Assembly (NCBI GenBank): GCA_026182355.1
Contig: JAPFBL010000170.1
Location: 630,001 to 694,000 of the forward strand
Reading direction: 5' to 3'
DNA length: 64,000 nt
From: Hermatobates lingyangjiaoensis
Lineage: Eukaryota > Arthropoda > Insecta > Hemiptera > Hermatobatidae
Numbering within the stretch: the first letter of the stretch is position 1; each line of letters begins with the position of its first letter. The translations under genes and the position numbers were made by a program. Positions 1 through 12,300 of this stretch are shown piece by piece. The notes beneath the pieces are model-generated. The model ran no database searches. It was not told the DNA's origin and saw nothing but the letters and a program-made list of their open reading frames with translations.

Positions 1-6
1 TATATT

Positions 7-56
<50 letters not shown>
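1..56. repeat. (TA)n microsatellite
   Basis: Almost pure TA dinucleotides at the left edge. Like most TA tracts in this window it directly abuts a foldback-type element. Confidence 0.95.
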
Positions 57-59
<3 letters not shown>

Positions 60-660
60 TTATATATAAACTAGAAATTTAAAAAAGAACACCTAGAAAG
101 GAAACCACTGAACTCACTACTATATTTCGATGTCCTCGTCTTCAGGAAAAGAAGTGAATCGCTCCAAAGGCTGATAACGACTCATCCTCGTCTTCAGGAA
201 AAGAAGTGAATCGCTCCAAAGGCTGATAACGACTCATCCTCGTCTTCAGGAAAAGAAGTGAATCGCTCCAAAGGCTGATAACGACTCATCCTCGTCTTCA
301 GGAAAAGAAGTGAATCGCTCCAAAGGCTGATAACGACTCATCCTCGTCTTCAGGAAAAGAAGTGAATCGCTCCAAAGGCTGATAACGACTCATCCTCGTC
401 TTCAGGAAAAGAAGTGAATCGCTCCAAAGGCTGATAACGACTCATCCTCGTCTTCAGGAAAAGAAGTGAATCGCTCCAAAGGCTGATAACGACTCATCCT
501 CGTCTTCAGGAAAAGAAGTGAATCGCTCCAAAGGCTGATAACGACTCATCCTCGTCTTCAGGAAAAGAAGTGAATCGCTCCAAAGGCTGATAACGACTCA
601 TCCTCGTCTTCAGGAAAAGAAGTGAATCGCTCCAAAGGCTGATAACGACTTATATATATA
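57..660 (-). repeat. FB-B element carrying a 52-bp tandem array (10 copies)
   Basis: The unit starting CCTCGTCTTCAGG recurs exactly every 52 bp at 134, 186, 238, 290, 342, 394, 446, 498, 550 and 602, and the array ends near 650 in (TA)n. The copies look identical by eye. The left flank (60-133) matches 16018-16076, where the same element has only one unit, so this is a recent tandem expansion inside an FB-B element. On the minus strand the first unit joins CCTGAAGACGAGG to ATCGAAATATAGTAG. Confidence 0.93.
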
Positions 661-845
661 TATATATATCATGATTTATTTTCTTGACCCAATATTTATA
701 TGATGTAATTTTTTTTTTGTGATCATGTAAAACAATCATGTTGTAGCACTGAAGATGACATAAATATATGTCAAAACGTCGGCAAAAGGACTAGTTTAAA
801 ATCATTGGACCTCAACCCTCAAATAAAATTACATCATATATATAT
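661..845 (+). mobile_element. FB-H element with hammerhead-like core
   Basis: TA-flanked element containing CTGAAGA (749-755), a T, stem GACAT/ATGTC with loop AAATAT, then AAAACGTCGGC. It is related to the minus-strand copy near 63440-63468, where the last block is GAAACGTTGGC. No coding capacity is seen. Confidence 0.5.
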
Positions 846-847
846 AT

Positions 848-930
848 ATGGGTTTGGCCCTTTGTGATACCACACAATGAAGATTGATTCTACAGTGGGA
901 GTCCTAAATTTTGCCTAACTCAAGTGAAGA
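848..930 (-). mobile_element. SINE 3' fragment
   Basis: The reverse strand matches the 3' half of the tRNA-derived SINE at 10717-11047 (blocks TTAGGCAAAATTTAG, TAGAATCAATCTTC and the ATTGTGTGGTATC region). The tRNA-like head is missing, so this is a 5'-truncated copy. Confidence 0.75.
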
Positions 931-969
931 AGTTGGCTACAAGAACCATGTCTAATTCAGTTTGCTTTA

Positions 970-1085
970 AATATAGGGTGACTATAGCACTACGTCTTAA
1001 AAACTATTGAACTTCCCCCCTTCTGTACTAAAGTACCCCAGCAGTTGGCTTCAACGCTTTCAAGAAGTGCAGCACTTTTACTAGC
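970..1085 (-). mobile_element. Non-LTR retrotransposon 3' end fragment
   Basis: This block is the diverged counterpart of 13281-13400 (shared GGGTGA-TATAGCACT, CCCCTTCTGTACTA, AAGT-CAGCACTTTT blocks). At 13.3 kb the same sequence sits next to an RNase H-like C-terminal coding remnant, so this copy is a truncated 3' end of that element. Confidence 0.5.
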
Positions 1086-1526
1086 TCATTCATAAGACAA
1101 TGCATACATATCAAAAGGCAAATCAATGAGTCCAAAAATTTTGTTCATCAAAATAGTAAATCTTTAAAGCCTTAAAAGAATATCACTGGGGTGTTTCTTG
1201 GAAGGTGATTGAACTTTGGATAACACTTCCTTCCAACCATTGAATTAGCGCATATATAGATACGATAAAATAAAGTAGGTAATAATAATATGTAAATAAT
1301 AACACAAAGAATAATTAGTGAAAGTATAGGATTAACCGTAAGGTAAATTGTTATCACTAAAAGCTGTCCTCAGGGAGGCGTGGTATCACTCTTACGTTGA
1401 ACATTAATTGTAGATGTACTACTGGTTACTCAAAATCAGAGTTTCTCAAACTTTTTTCGACGCAGAACCCTTTTTTGCTTCAGTAACTTTCCCAGGAACC
1501 CCAGTTTCTAATGATTTTATACAATT
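1086..1526. other. Non-coding repeat-rich gap
   Basis: No gene seen. Position 1437 starts CAGAGTTTCTCAAAC, which resembles a hAT-type terminal repeat, and 1490-1505 has GGAACCCC. The other end was not found, possibly because the FB-A element at 1527 interrupts it. Confidence 0.35.
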
Positions 1527-1815
1527 GCAGGGTAAAAAGCTAATGAAATGGTCTCCACATATGAAAATTTAATTATATAAACAACGCGTTTCGAACACGC
1601 AGTGTTCTTCCTCAGGCATTAACTAAGGGTGAGTGTCTTTAGTACAACACAGTCAGTTGTTCCAGAGACACTCACCCTTAGTTAAAATTCCTGAGGAAGA
1701 ACACTTGTTCGAAACGCGTTGTTTATACCATTAAATTTTCATATGTGGAGACCATTTCATTAGCTTTTTACCCTACAATTAGTAAATACTACATAATAAC
1801 TGATTGCACTACGTT
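1527..1815. mobile_element. FB-A foldback element
   Basis: Two inverted arms meet near 1640-1660. Both carry AACGCGTTTCGAACAC or its complement, a CTGAGGA box and the AAGCTAATGAAATGG end. The plus-strand core at 1691-1715 reads CTGAGGA, A, stem GAAC/GTTC, GAAAC. The minus-strand core at 1588-1615 has stem GAACAC/GTGTTC. The right end runs to TGATTGCACTACGTTA, as in the other FB-A copies. Confidence 0.8.
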
Positions 1816-2234
1816 ACAATTTTATACAATTATAATATAAATATTTTCATATGCTTTTATAAATAGTATGTATGTCTACTAAGAGATTGAATAGTAGACT
1901 TGTGCCATAATCCTAATTCTGGACTATGCCGCCTTTGTAGCATTTTGATAAGACCGACTTTATCATATGAATTCAAATGTGTTGTATCCAAAGATTAATT
2001 AATTAGCCGTAATAAACTAATCAAAGACAACCTGCCTAGGGATAACAGAAGTCAAACCTCCTCCTCTTATGCGAGGGGAAGTTGAAAGTATGTGAAACGA
2101 AGGCGGTCAGGCCCAGCTCCTGGTCACCTCGGAGCTGGAGTCGGAGTTGAGTGCTAGAAGCTATTAGAGGCGCTTAATCACTCTGTTACTACCCCTAGCT
2201 GATATTAACATGATATGAAAAAAGCCAACTCTAT
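1816..2234. other. Non-coding gap with unclassified repeat
   Basis: No gene seen. The segment 2040-2190 is richer in GC than its surroundings and lies just before a non-LTR remnant, so it may belong to that element. Confidence 0.25.
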
Positions 2235-2342
2235 CTGGATGAGACGGAAACCTTTGAACATATTCTATGAGAATGTGAAGCAATCGCCTTTAAGAAGTTA
2301 AAGATTTTTAACCGCTCTAATTACACCCAAAAGCAACAGGAT
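2235..2342 (+). pseudogene. Non-LTR retrotransposon, C-terminal RNase H-end remnant
   Basis: In one frame the sequence reads LDETETFEHIL, a stop, then ECEAIAFKKLKIF. This resembles the 'EET-EHIL-ECPAL' tail that ends the ORF2 product of R1/Jockey/I-type elements. The in-frame TGA where a Cys is expected shows decay. No reverse transcriptase region is visible nearby. Confidence 0.45.
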
Positions 2343-3936
2343 TGATGCTTCTCTTAGGACGATCAATAAGGTCATTAAAGAATATTAAAATCTAAATTTG
2401 ATTTTAGAAACGATAAAGGGAAGCACAGTCAGTACCGTGTCCGATGAGACTCATTTAGTATTTATAATAATTACATGTCAGCTTGTTAAAGAATAGTTAT
2501 TCCAATGTCGTTACAACCAATGAAATTCATATAGTCGCATTAAAACAGATGACGTCGTGAAATTGATTGTCTGTGAGTTTGTTTACACTTCATCAATTTT
2601 ATTTTACCTCTACACGATAGCTACATAAAAATATAACCAAAACTAAATTAATTAACAACGAGTTTTAATATCATGTTTACTTACAGCAAAGTTAAGTGAA
2701 GGCCTTTTATTACCTCGGTTTTATAGTTTTGTTATGAGATATTTCCTAGTTTAGTGTGTATAAAATGTATTTGAATTGAGTATTTTTGACATGTTTGAAA
2801 AGTTTTTCTTTAAAAATATTGTAAATAAAATAAAAAATAAATAAAATGTATTAAAACACATTGCTACAAGCCAATTCAAACATAGATTGTATGCTCAAAC
2901 CAAATTCCTGAGACATACTACTCGATTGATTCCCTCCTTAATTTATAAAATATAAATTTATATAATTTATAAACTAACACATGTTACTTGTAAAGAATTC
3001 ATCATTGATTTAACATTTAAATAATACATAATTACTTTTAGATGGTATAGTGTTTAATTCTCTCGCTAGAGTGCAGCTGAGAACAGATAAAGAATTATAA
3101 CACTTTGAAAATATGTTACTAACATTTAATTTTATAATTAATATCTCAATTAAAAAAATCAGATTTGATAAAAAATATTTATCAATATTTGTAAATGCTC
3201 TTCTTGAATACATAGTTTTTAAATATATATATTTGTCCAACAACTGCTTCTTAATTAGCTTTCAAAGTTTACTAAATTACGCTTTCGTTGTTTCATAAAC
3301 ACAGTAAACATATTTACAATAATTAAGAAGCTTCAGCAGTCGTTATTGATGCATTAATAATCATCTACTTCAATTTTACTTTTATATCAGTAATCTAGTC
3401 AGTTATTATTAATTATTAAGATTAATTATTAAGACAGAGAAGAGTCATAGTTCTTTATCTGAAAGAGATTACCTGAGAACTCCTACCTGAAGTAGATTAG
3501 TGCAGTTTTATAATCCTGACAATATTTTGTAATTTAATATGTACACTTAGCTTTTGTTTTTATATGTGGAAGGATTCTGTAACATTTAGTATTTTGTGAT
3601 ATATTTTCCTGAAATAGTTCAATACCTTTTTCGTAGAAATAGACCAGTTTAGAAGATATTTAAAAATATTGTGAATCAATTAAAAATATATTAATAAAGT
3701 GTATTAAAACACATTGCTATGAGCCCATTCAAACATATATTGTATGCCCAAACCAAATGCCTGAAACATACTACTCGATTAATTGCTTCCCTAATTTATA
3801 AAATATAAATACTGTACCTGCTATACCTCAGCGGTGCCATGGAACTCAAGGTCAGTTACCGAGTAGATCGGACTTGAGATATTTGAAATCGTTGAGTTCA
3901 ACCTGTGACCCAACAGGCAATGAAGCTACTCTTTGC
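2343..3936. repeat. AT-rich region with dispersed repeat pairs
   Basis: No gene seen. Positions 2845-2950 and 3695-3806 are direct diverged copies (ACATACTACTCGATT block). Positions 2685-2785 are an inverted copy of 4680-4787 (GTTTTGTTATGAGATATTTC block). The short ORFs on both strands here are AT-rich chance frames. Confidence 0.6.
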
Positions 3937-4445
3937 AGAGTAAAAAGCTAATGAAATGGTCTCCACATATAGACATTTAATGGTATAAACAACGCGTTTC
4001 GAACACGTAGTGTTCTTCCTCAGGTATTAACTAAAAAAATAAAATGTCATTAGAGTTATCTATAGTGAAAGTAAATATAGTACAAAATAAAAATGAAATA
4101 AACCTAAGGGTGAGTGTCGGTGGTACAACTGATTGGGAATAGGATGGAAGTGGGTGTACAAAAATCATATCATTAAATTTTTATATATATAGACCATTTC
4201 ATTAGCTTTTTACCATACAATGAGTAAATACCAATACCACATAATAACTGATTGCACTACATTAGAAATAAAATGTGGAGACCATTTCATTAGCTTTTTA
4301 CCATACAATGAGTAAATACCAATACCACATAATAACTGATTGCACTACATTAGAAATAAAATGTGGAGAACATTTCATTAGCTTTTTACCCTACAATGAG
4401 TAAATACCAATATCACATAATAACTGATTGCACTACGTTAGAATG
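3937..4445. mobile_element. FB-A element, rearranged, with triplicated end
   Basis: It starts with AAAAAGCTAATGAAATGG and has the GCGTTTCGAACAC / TTCCTCAGG arm, but no full opposite core. The right end, ATTTCATTAGCTTTTTACC through TGATTGCACTAC, is repeated three times at about 88-bp spacing (4193, 4281, 4369). Confidence 0.7.
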
Positions 4446-4680
4446 AAGCTACTCTTTGAGGGTATGACTAAACCAAGATGGTGCATGCCAAACAAATTCA
4501 ATTCTTGAGCCTCTTAGGTTCTCTCAAGATCACCTCCTCTCCTGCCTTACCCCACATAACGCTCAACCCATTAAAGACACATTTTAATCTTAACAACTCC
4601 TAGGCCACTTAAAAGAAGACAACCAATCAGTGAACCACAGTTAGCTAAATACTCAAGGAAAAATTACTATGAGGATATTC
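4446..4680. other. Non-coding gap
   Basis: No gene or repeat recognised between the FB-A copy and the inverted repeat starting at 4680. Confidence 0.3.
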
Positions 4681-4787
4681 AGTTTAAATATATTTTATAC
4701 ATACTAAACAAGGAAATATCTCATAACAAAACTACAAAAACCGAAGTAACACAAGGCCTTCACTCTACTTTACTGTAAGTAAACATT

Positions 4788-5007
4788 GCTGAATTTTTGA
4801 GCAATAGATGTCACAAAACCACATTGTTTTAACAAATTTTAGGCTTTTTATTTAACATGGAAAACGCACAATAGAAACAAACGTCAAGTGAGAAAACAAC
4901 AGATTGACTTACAATAATGCCATAGTACACAGTATTATAAACATAAACAGCAGTGCAACAAAAAGACTCTTAGTTAGCCGGACAAAAATAACCGTAGTCT
5001 TTCAACA
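4788..5007 (-). repeat. Candidate copia-type 3' LTR
   Basis: Read on the minus strand, a purine tract (AAGGGAAAG) is followed by TGTTGAAAGACTACGG at 5007, and a TG...CA unit of about 220 bp ends at 4788. The next bases (4680-4787) match a dispersed repeat whose other copy at 2672-2785 lacks this insert, which supports the outer boundary. No second LTR was found, so this is inference. Confidence 0.5.
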
Positions 5008-5024
5008 CTTTCCCTTATTTGAAG

Positions 5025-5309
5025 TCAAGGCTTCTACAATAGTCCCAAATTTTCTCAAAGAACTTGAAGTCTTGGGAGGGGGAAAGGCTTCGTCAAGATG
5101 TCTGCCAATTGATGTTCAGTTCTAATAAGGGCCATAGTCAGCATTTCATTCTTCATTCCGTTTCGGATAAACAAGTACTTCCTCTGAATGTGTTTGGTCC
5201 TGGAGTAAAATTTGGGATTCTCAGTGAGTTGTCGGGCGGATTTGTTGTCAACTCTAAGTACTGGAACTTCAGACAAACCAATAAGCTCCTTGAACAAACG
5301 TTTAAACAT
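5025..5309 (-). pseudogene. Ty1/copia retrotransposon RNase H C-terminal remnant
   Basis: The minus-strand frame contains DNKSARQLTENPKFYSRTKH, then a RTEHQLADILTKP block. This is the conserved end of copia RNase H: the last acidic Asp, the SRTKHI motif and the 'QLADILTKPL' tail. It runs into a stop and then, after a purine tract, the candidate LTR at 5007. Upstream RNase H, RT and integrase are absent or unrecognisable, so only the 3' end remains. The plus-strand ORF over 5064-5378 is its antisense shadow. Confidence 0.8.
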
Positions 5310-5379
5310 TTTGCTATGAGTAAAAGGAACTTACACCCAGAAGGTTGGAGTCTATATTCAAGTGATAACGTCATATGAC

Positions 5380-6358
5380 ACTGGACAACTAAATCATAGC
5401 TTTTTCTTACTGACTGAGCTAGAGGATGACAAAGAAAACAAAATTTGTTTTCGCGTAGTGGAAAATTTCTTCGTTAAATCCCTAGAATAAGCATGTGTGA
5501 GATGAGAAATCTTTTGCTCGCTTTGTGAGAAGATGTAAAGCTGTAATTCTCAATGTCAGGTAATCATAGAACATTCCTGCTCTAATAAGGTTATACTTAG
5601 GGTTCCCCTATGTAGAATAACCGGGTAATGTGGTTGAACTATAACTAAAATTGATGTAAAATAATAATTAGCCATTTTCCATCTTATGTACTTACCGTTT
5701 TTTCTTATTCAGTAACAAATATTATTTTTACGAGCCCCCCCGAGTATTCGCTACTCTGCTATCTTCTACTGGCATCTAGTTTTTTAGAATATTTTTTCAT
5801 TATTAAGATTAACTACTCACTAATACTTTCAATGAAGTAAAAGGAATGTTACAAATATATATTTTTCTTTTGTTTTGTTTGATAAGAGATAAGACGTAGT
5901 CATAAATCCAGAAGATTTTTACTCTTAATGTGAGTCCTAATTAATTACTTATATACATTCTATACTGATGTAAAAAGTTTTATTTAGACTGAGTGATAAG
6001 GACTACTGTCTATATTTAATTAATTATTAAAAGTAAATAGAACTCGTTGCATCAAACAGTATTAAACATTACAAATAATAATCGATAAAATTGCTTATAA
6101 TTTTATCTTAGCAATATAATGTCATCTTTATATAACTTAATATTTTAAGAACCAAAAAGAACATTAAAAGTTCTATAGTACTAAATTCATGCTTAAAACA
6201 GATTCAGAAGCAATCTCAACACTGTGTAACGTTCAGCACGAAGTTCAAATTAAATGTCTGATAAACAGCTGACTGTGAAGTTTTGTTACACAATGTAAGC
6301 GTATTTCATTTGAAGAATTTTAGTTAAACTGTGCTAATAATTTTATGAAAAACAAGTA
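5380..6358. other. Intergenic region upstream of POLB
   Basis: AT-rich and without a recognised repeat or gene. It should hold the POLB promoter and 5' UTR. No convincing TATA box, initiator or CpG-rich block could be singled out by eye. Confidence 0.3.
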
Positions 6359-9300
6359 ATGGGGAAGAGGAAAGCTGATTTGGGAGATAACCCTAATCAA
6401 GATATTTGTGATTTGCTTATAGGTGATTAATTCTGTATGAATTTGTATTTAGTTACAGCAATATTAAATTTTAAATTTGTGTTTAGAGTTGGCGGAGTAT
6501 GAACGAAATGTCAGTAAGAACATCCATAAATACAATGCCTATAGAAAAGCGGCTAGCACTCTATCCTCACTTTCCTACAGAATTGAATCAGGAAAACAAG
6601 CTAAAAAACTGGATGGCATTGGACAGAAAATTGCCGATAAAATAGATGAGTTTTTAAATACTGGGAAACTGAGGAAAGTTGCAGAGGTAAATATTTATAA
6701 TTCCATTGAGTATGATTAAGTTTTATATTTCGTACTAATATTTTCAATAACATCCAATATTTATAGATACGTGAGGATGAAACAGCTCAGGCAATTAACA
6801 TCCTTACTAGAGTAAGTGGTATTGGCGCTTCGAAAGCACAGGAATTGGTTAGACAGGGAATTGATTCTATTGAAAAACTTAAGGAGAACAAAGATAAACT
6901 CAACCACCATCAACTTATCGGATTAAAGTAATGTTTAGAAGTGTGGTCATGTAATAACAGTTTCTTTACCTTATCATGTTCAGTATATTAAGAAATATCA
7001 AAAATGTGAGAGGTTTGTGTGCATTGCAGTTATGGATTTTTTTCTGAATTTTGATTTCAGGTATTATGAAAATAATATTTAACGCCTTGATGTTATAAAA
7101 TATAATGGCCATTAACTTGCATGGTTGATTAAGTTTTTGTAACATAATATTAATCTAAATATTTTTAATGCTGAGATCATAGATGTATTTCGTTTGAAAT
7201 ATGAATGTTTTAAGTGTTATCAAAAATGAAATTCTATATATTGTCTGATGTAAACTCGGAATGACGTAAATATTTTATTTTACAGGTACTTAGAAGATTT
7301 TGAAAAAAAAATTCCTCGTGAAGAAGTTTCATTAATCGAAAAGAGAATAACAAAAATAATTTCATTGTTGAGTCCAAAGTTTACAGTGACTGTTTGTGGA
7401 AGCTACAGGTAAAATTTTTCACTGTTTGATTTCTTATATCTTCGTGTAACATTAATTGAAAAGTTAACATTTTATTAACACGACAGGAGAGGAAAGTCAG
7501 AGAGTGGAGATGTTGATGTCTTAATGACTCATTCAGATTATACCTCTAATAATGTGGATAAGCATGAGGCAGCGAAATATCTGAAAAGTATTGTCGACAA
7601 ATTGAAGGAAGAGAACCTTATCACTGAAACAATATCCCTGGGAGATGTCAAATTTATGGTAACACAATTATGATAAATGCTATTATATTGACGATTATTC
7701 AATAATATTGTAATTTTTATTCAGGAGTATAGGCAAAATATTTTCTACTTTAAGAAGAAAGGGTTTTGGTTGTAAAATAAAATGATTTTACATATTAGGG
7801 TTCTTAAAAAAACAACTGCAGAAGTTGTATTAGAAATAACAAAAGCAAAAGCTGTTCATCCATTAATTCTTACTCAAAACGTCATATTTTTTACCGAAGT
7901 TGGAATATTGCTTTATACTTTATCAAATATTAAATAAACTTAAACTAAAAATATTCTAACGTAGTGCAATCAGTTATTATGTAGTATTTACTCATTGTAG
8001 GATAAAAAGCTAATGAAATGGTCTCCACTTATAAAAATTTAATGGTATAAACAACGCGTTTCGAACACGTAGTGTTCTTCCTTAGGCATTAACTAGAAAA
8101 TACAATGTCATCAGAGAGTTATCTATGGTACAAAGTAAATATAGTACAAAATTAAAATAAAATAAGGAAGAGAGTACGAACCTAAGGGTGAGTGTCTGTG
8201 GTACACGTCCATCCTATTCCCAGTCAGTTGTACCACAGACACTCACCCTTAGATTCATACTCTCTTCCTTATTTTATTTTTATTTTGTACTATATTTACT
8301 TTTTACTATAGATAACTCTCTGATGACATTGTATTCTTTAGTTAATGCCTAAGGAAGAATACTACGTGTTCGAAACGCGTTGTTTATACCATTAAATCTT
8401 TATATGTGGAAACCATTTCATTAGGCTTTTTACCCTACAATGACTAAAAATATTTAATTTTTTTAACAATAAAAGAAAAGGGAGTTAGAGCAATGAAGTT
8501 TATTTATTCCTAGAGAAATTTATTTAATTTCATTCCAAACTGTTGAAAAATCAGAAAAGGGAAACTTTATTTTGATTTCTTTTAGTTATTGTTTAATGTA
8601 CACTTAGTACTTTTAATTTAAAAGTTATTAACAAGTTACTATGTGAAATTTACTTATTTTGGAAACAAATTTAAAGTTTTTTGATACAACGGTTTAAAAG
8701 AAAGTAGTATAAGAACAATTTTGTATATGATGGGGGCTTTTATTTAATTTTCCCAAATGAGTAAATACCCCATATTGATTGCACAATTTTTGAATTAAAA
8801 ATAGTTAGTCGTGACTTTGCGGTCCAGGTTTTTTTTAGCAAATTTAAAAAAAAAATTAATTTTTAAACCTCTTCCACTCCTTTCTTGTCCATTTCAGATA
8901 AGATATAGGTAATGTCTCGAAGATTTATTCTTCTTCTAAACCACCTTGGCTTTTTTGGTAGAGTACACACATGAGGTACGACCTGTTAAAATGATCGAAA
9001 AAAAAGTACCAAAAACACCACTTTTTCCGTATTAACACTTTTTAAATATATAAGAAATATTTTTCGTTTTTTCTTCTGAGGGAGTTTGTAAATAATGTGC
9101 TTGAAAGTTAATTAAAGGAGTAACTCCAGTTGGTCAGAACTATTATACCACTTTCCTCAAAGTGATATATTCAACAAGTAGGTGCAACAATGTTTTGGAT
9201 AGTATTTGCCTTAAAATATACTTCATCAGGCCACTGTGTGTTCATGATTAATTATAGAAACATTGTTTGTGGTAGGAAACTGCATATCAATTTTGTTTAA

Positions 9301-12300
9301 TGAACATGTTGAAGCTGAGAGTATTTAAATATTAATCAACTATAATAAAATGCGCTTAGAAAACATTAATAGATTTACAAGAGTACTCATCTAAACACCT
9401 GGGCTTTTGTATCATATTTAGACAAGTATTTTACTTATTATCATATAGGAAAAAACCTATAATCTAAAATAATTGGAAAATATATCGTTCGGCGAAAGTT
9501 TTTGTACATTATTGCTTTAAATACATCATTTTTTTCTCCATTAAAAGTTTATTTCAATAGTTTCCTAGAATAGTTATTTTTGGGGATTATAAAGTTTTTT
9601 TTATATTATTGCTTTCAATACAACACCATATTTTCTCCCAGTAAAAAGTTTATTTCAATGAATAATAGCTATTTTTAGGAATTATTGGGGAAGTTTGCGT
9701 ATGAAGTAGTTTCTTTGAAAAACAGAACGTTTCGAACATGTGCTGTTGTTCTTCAGGTAAATCTGCTAGAATCAAAAGGTGACAGTATCTGAGCTGGACA
9801 AATAGCTTTATACTTAGCTTTCATTATAGTTCCCGACATCTTAGCTCTCATTATAGTTCCCGACATCTTTGCTCTCATTATAGTTCCCGACATCCAGAAT
9901 ATGGTATTGAAATAAAAAATCAATCCCAGGGTGTGGACTTTAACCGTTATTCTTTGAGACCTCATCCTTTTTGAATGACAAAATAATTTTCTGCTAATTT
10001 AAACAATTATGTTGATAATTTATAAAGAGGTTCTCGGTTCCTTTGCTGGTAAGGTGGCATATTTCGTGTGTTATGTTGCTTAAGTCGGCGTATTCCAGGA
10101 CGGTGAGATCGAATCCGATGCACCAAGGTGAATGCCTAGGCACAACAGGTTTCGATCGTAGCTCCATGAAGATGTACTTTTGTTAATAAAGTTGTATTCA
10201 TTCAAGCCGGCTGCATGCGGTGTCCTTGGTGCTTTCTTTTCCAGACCAGTAACCTCCTTGTTTATTATTCCTGATCACTTAAAATATATATTTTTTAACA
10301 TCTTTTTTTAACGTTTTCTTTTCAGGGTGTTTACAAAATTAATGATATTTCTAGAAGGTTAGATATAAGAATAACTCCACTTGATCAATACTTCTGTGCC
10401 ACTCTTTATTTTACTGGAAGTGATATGTTCAACAAGCAAATGCGAGCACATGCATTGGAGAAATCTTTTACCCTGAACGAGTACTGCCTCAGACCAGTGG
10501 GAATTACAGGTTAGACATTGTTTAAATTTTAACTTTATTGAAATGAATAATGGAAAAACCTTTGCGTAAAAAATTAAAATATGAGGCGTGTCACAATTCC
10601 TTTGAATGTGAAGCTCTTCTTACTAGATGATGGACAAATTTAAGCGATTACTCTGAAATTAAGGGGGTCTCAACTTAATTCAAGCCGCTCTTAATAAGTC
10701 TTATTACTTAATAAAGGGGGCCAGGCTAGCTCAGTGGTTACGTGCTCACCTCTGAACTGATAGGACCGGGGTTCAATCCTCACCTGGCCCTCGATTTATT
10801 CACGCGGGAGGTGAATAAATCTGAGCACGTCGTCCCTCGGAGAAGGACGTTAAACCGTCGGTCCCGAGCCTGTACAATGTCAGGTACTCGTTAAAGATCC
10901 CTACTCTAAATACATTTGAGTTAGGCAAAATTTAGGACTCCCACTGTAGAATCAATCTTCATTGTGTGGTATCGCAAAAAGGGCCAATGCTTGGCCTACG
11001 TGTGTTCCCTTGTGGGACTGCCACTGCAACCTAACCTAATCTAACCTATTACTTAATAATACCAAACTATTACGAGCGTAACATACTTAAACGCACTGAC
11101 ATTTACTTACTGACCATACTTGAAGCAGATTAGCCAATTTAGCAATGGTGGTGGTCCAAGACCTATAATTGCTAATTATAACGTGCACACTAATGCCTAG
11201 AAAGAATCATTGGCCATTGGTCGATCTTAAGTTTTTTAAACAAACTAATTTTCTTATCAGATGGGTCAAGACAATTACATAACGTTCTCTTTACTTCAGG
11301 AAGCCACAGCATTGAGCATTCAAAAGATTCTTAAAGTCTCTCCTTCTAATAATTAAAAAAAAAAGAAGAATGCTACTCGGATATCAAAAAATGAGAATAA
11401 CTTGTCAGTTGAAATAAGTTTTTACTCTTCACAGATTAAATTCGAAATTCCAAATATAATTTATTGATAGATGACTCATGGGTCTGTCTTTGAGTTAGCA
11501 GTTTTATTCAAGTAGTTAGTAATGGTATTGCTCTTAGGATGAAAATTACTATAGTAAATGGGAATTTACGTTAACATTTTTTTTTCTTTGTCGGCTATGT
11601 TTGTTTATCCAACTATTGTTTTATTTTGTATCTTTCATAATTTTGCTGGTAACTAAAAAAGTATCTGTCTGTATTAAGTTTGGTCTTGCCTAGTTTTGGT
11701 AAAGCATTGTAACTAGAGTAAAAAAAACATTAGAATGCAATAGTGATTTTATTAATGCCTTTATGTTTTGTTATGACATTATTAATTCTGTATATAAATA
11801 TTTTGTTATAAAATTATTACTAATCAAGTATGAATTTGATGGTACATAATGTGATATACACCATATTAAGAATAGTGATTTATTTAGTAATTAAAAACCG
11901 CTAGTTGTAACATAATATCTCATATTTACAGACGATATCATAATATTATGATTAAAAGCAACCTTTGTTTTTTGTAAATTAAATAAGTTAGACAGGAGTG
12001 GATGTCCCACAAAGGAACACATATAGGCCGAACATTGGTCCTTTGTGTTACCACACAATGATAATTGATTCTACATTGGGAGTCCTAAATCAAGGACATA
12101 ATTCCTTGCACTTTGTAATGTAAACTTGATTTGCCTAAATCAAATTTACTTAGATTAGGGATATTTAACGAGTACCTGACATCATACAGGCTCGGTTCCA
12201 GTGGCTTAACGTCCTCTCCAAGGGACGACGAGCTCAGATTTATTCACCTCCCACATGAATTAATCGAGGGTCAGAGTTGATATTGAACCCCAAACCTACC

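Noticed and set aside
134..650. CRISPR-like array
   Set aside because: The 52-bp units are contiguous with no unique spacers, and the context is eukaryotic and repeat-derived.
5064..5378. 104-codon plus-strand ORF as a gene
   Set aside because: It is antisense to the copia RNase H remnant.
9753..9965. Minus-strand ORF with repeated [13 protein letters not shown] peptide
   Set aside because: It is a 27-bp tandem repeat within a POLB intron; the peptide repeat follows from the period being a multiple of three.
10719..10790. tRNA gene
   Set aside because: A and B boxes are present, but the body that follows is the same in the other copies and the acceptor stem does not close. It is a SINE head.
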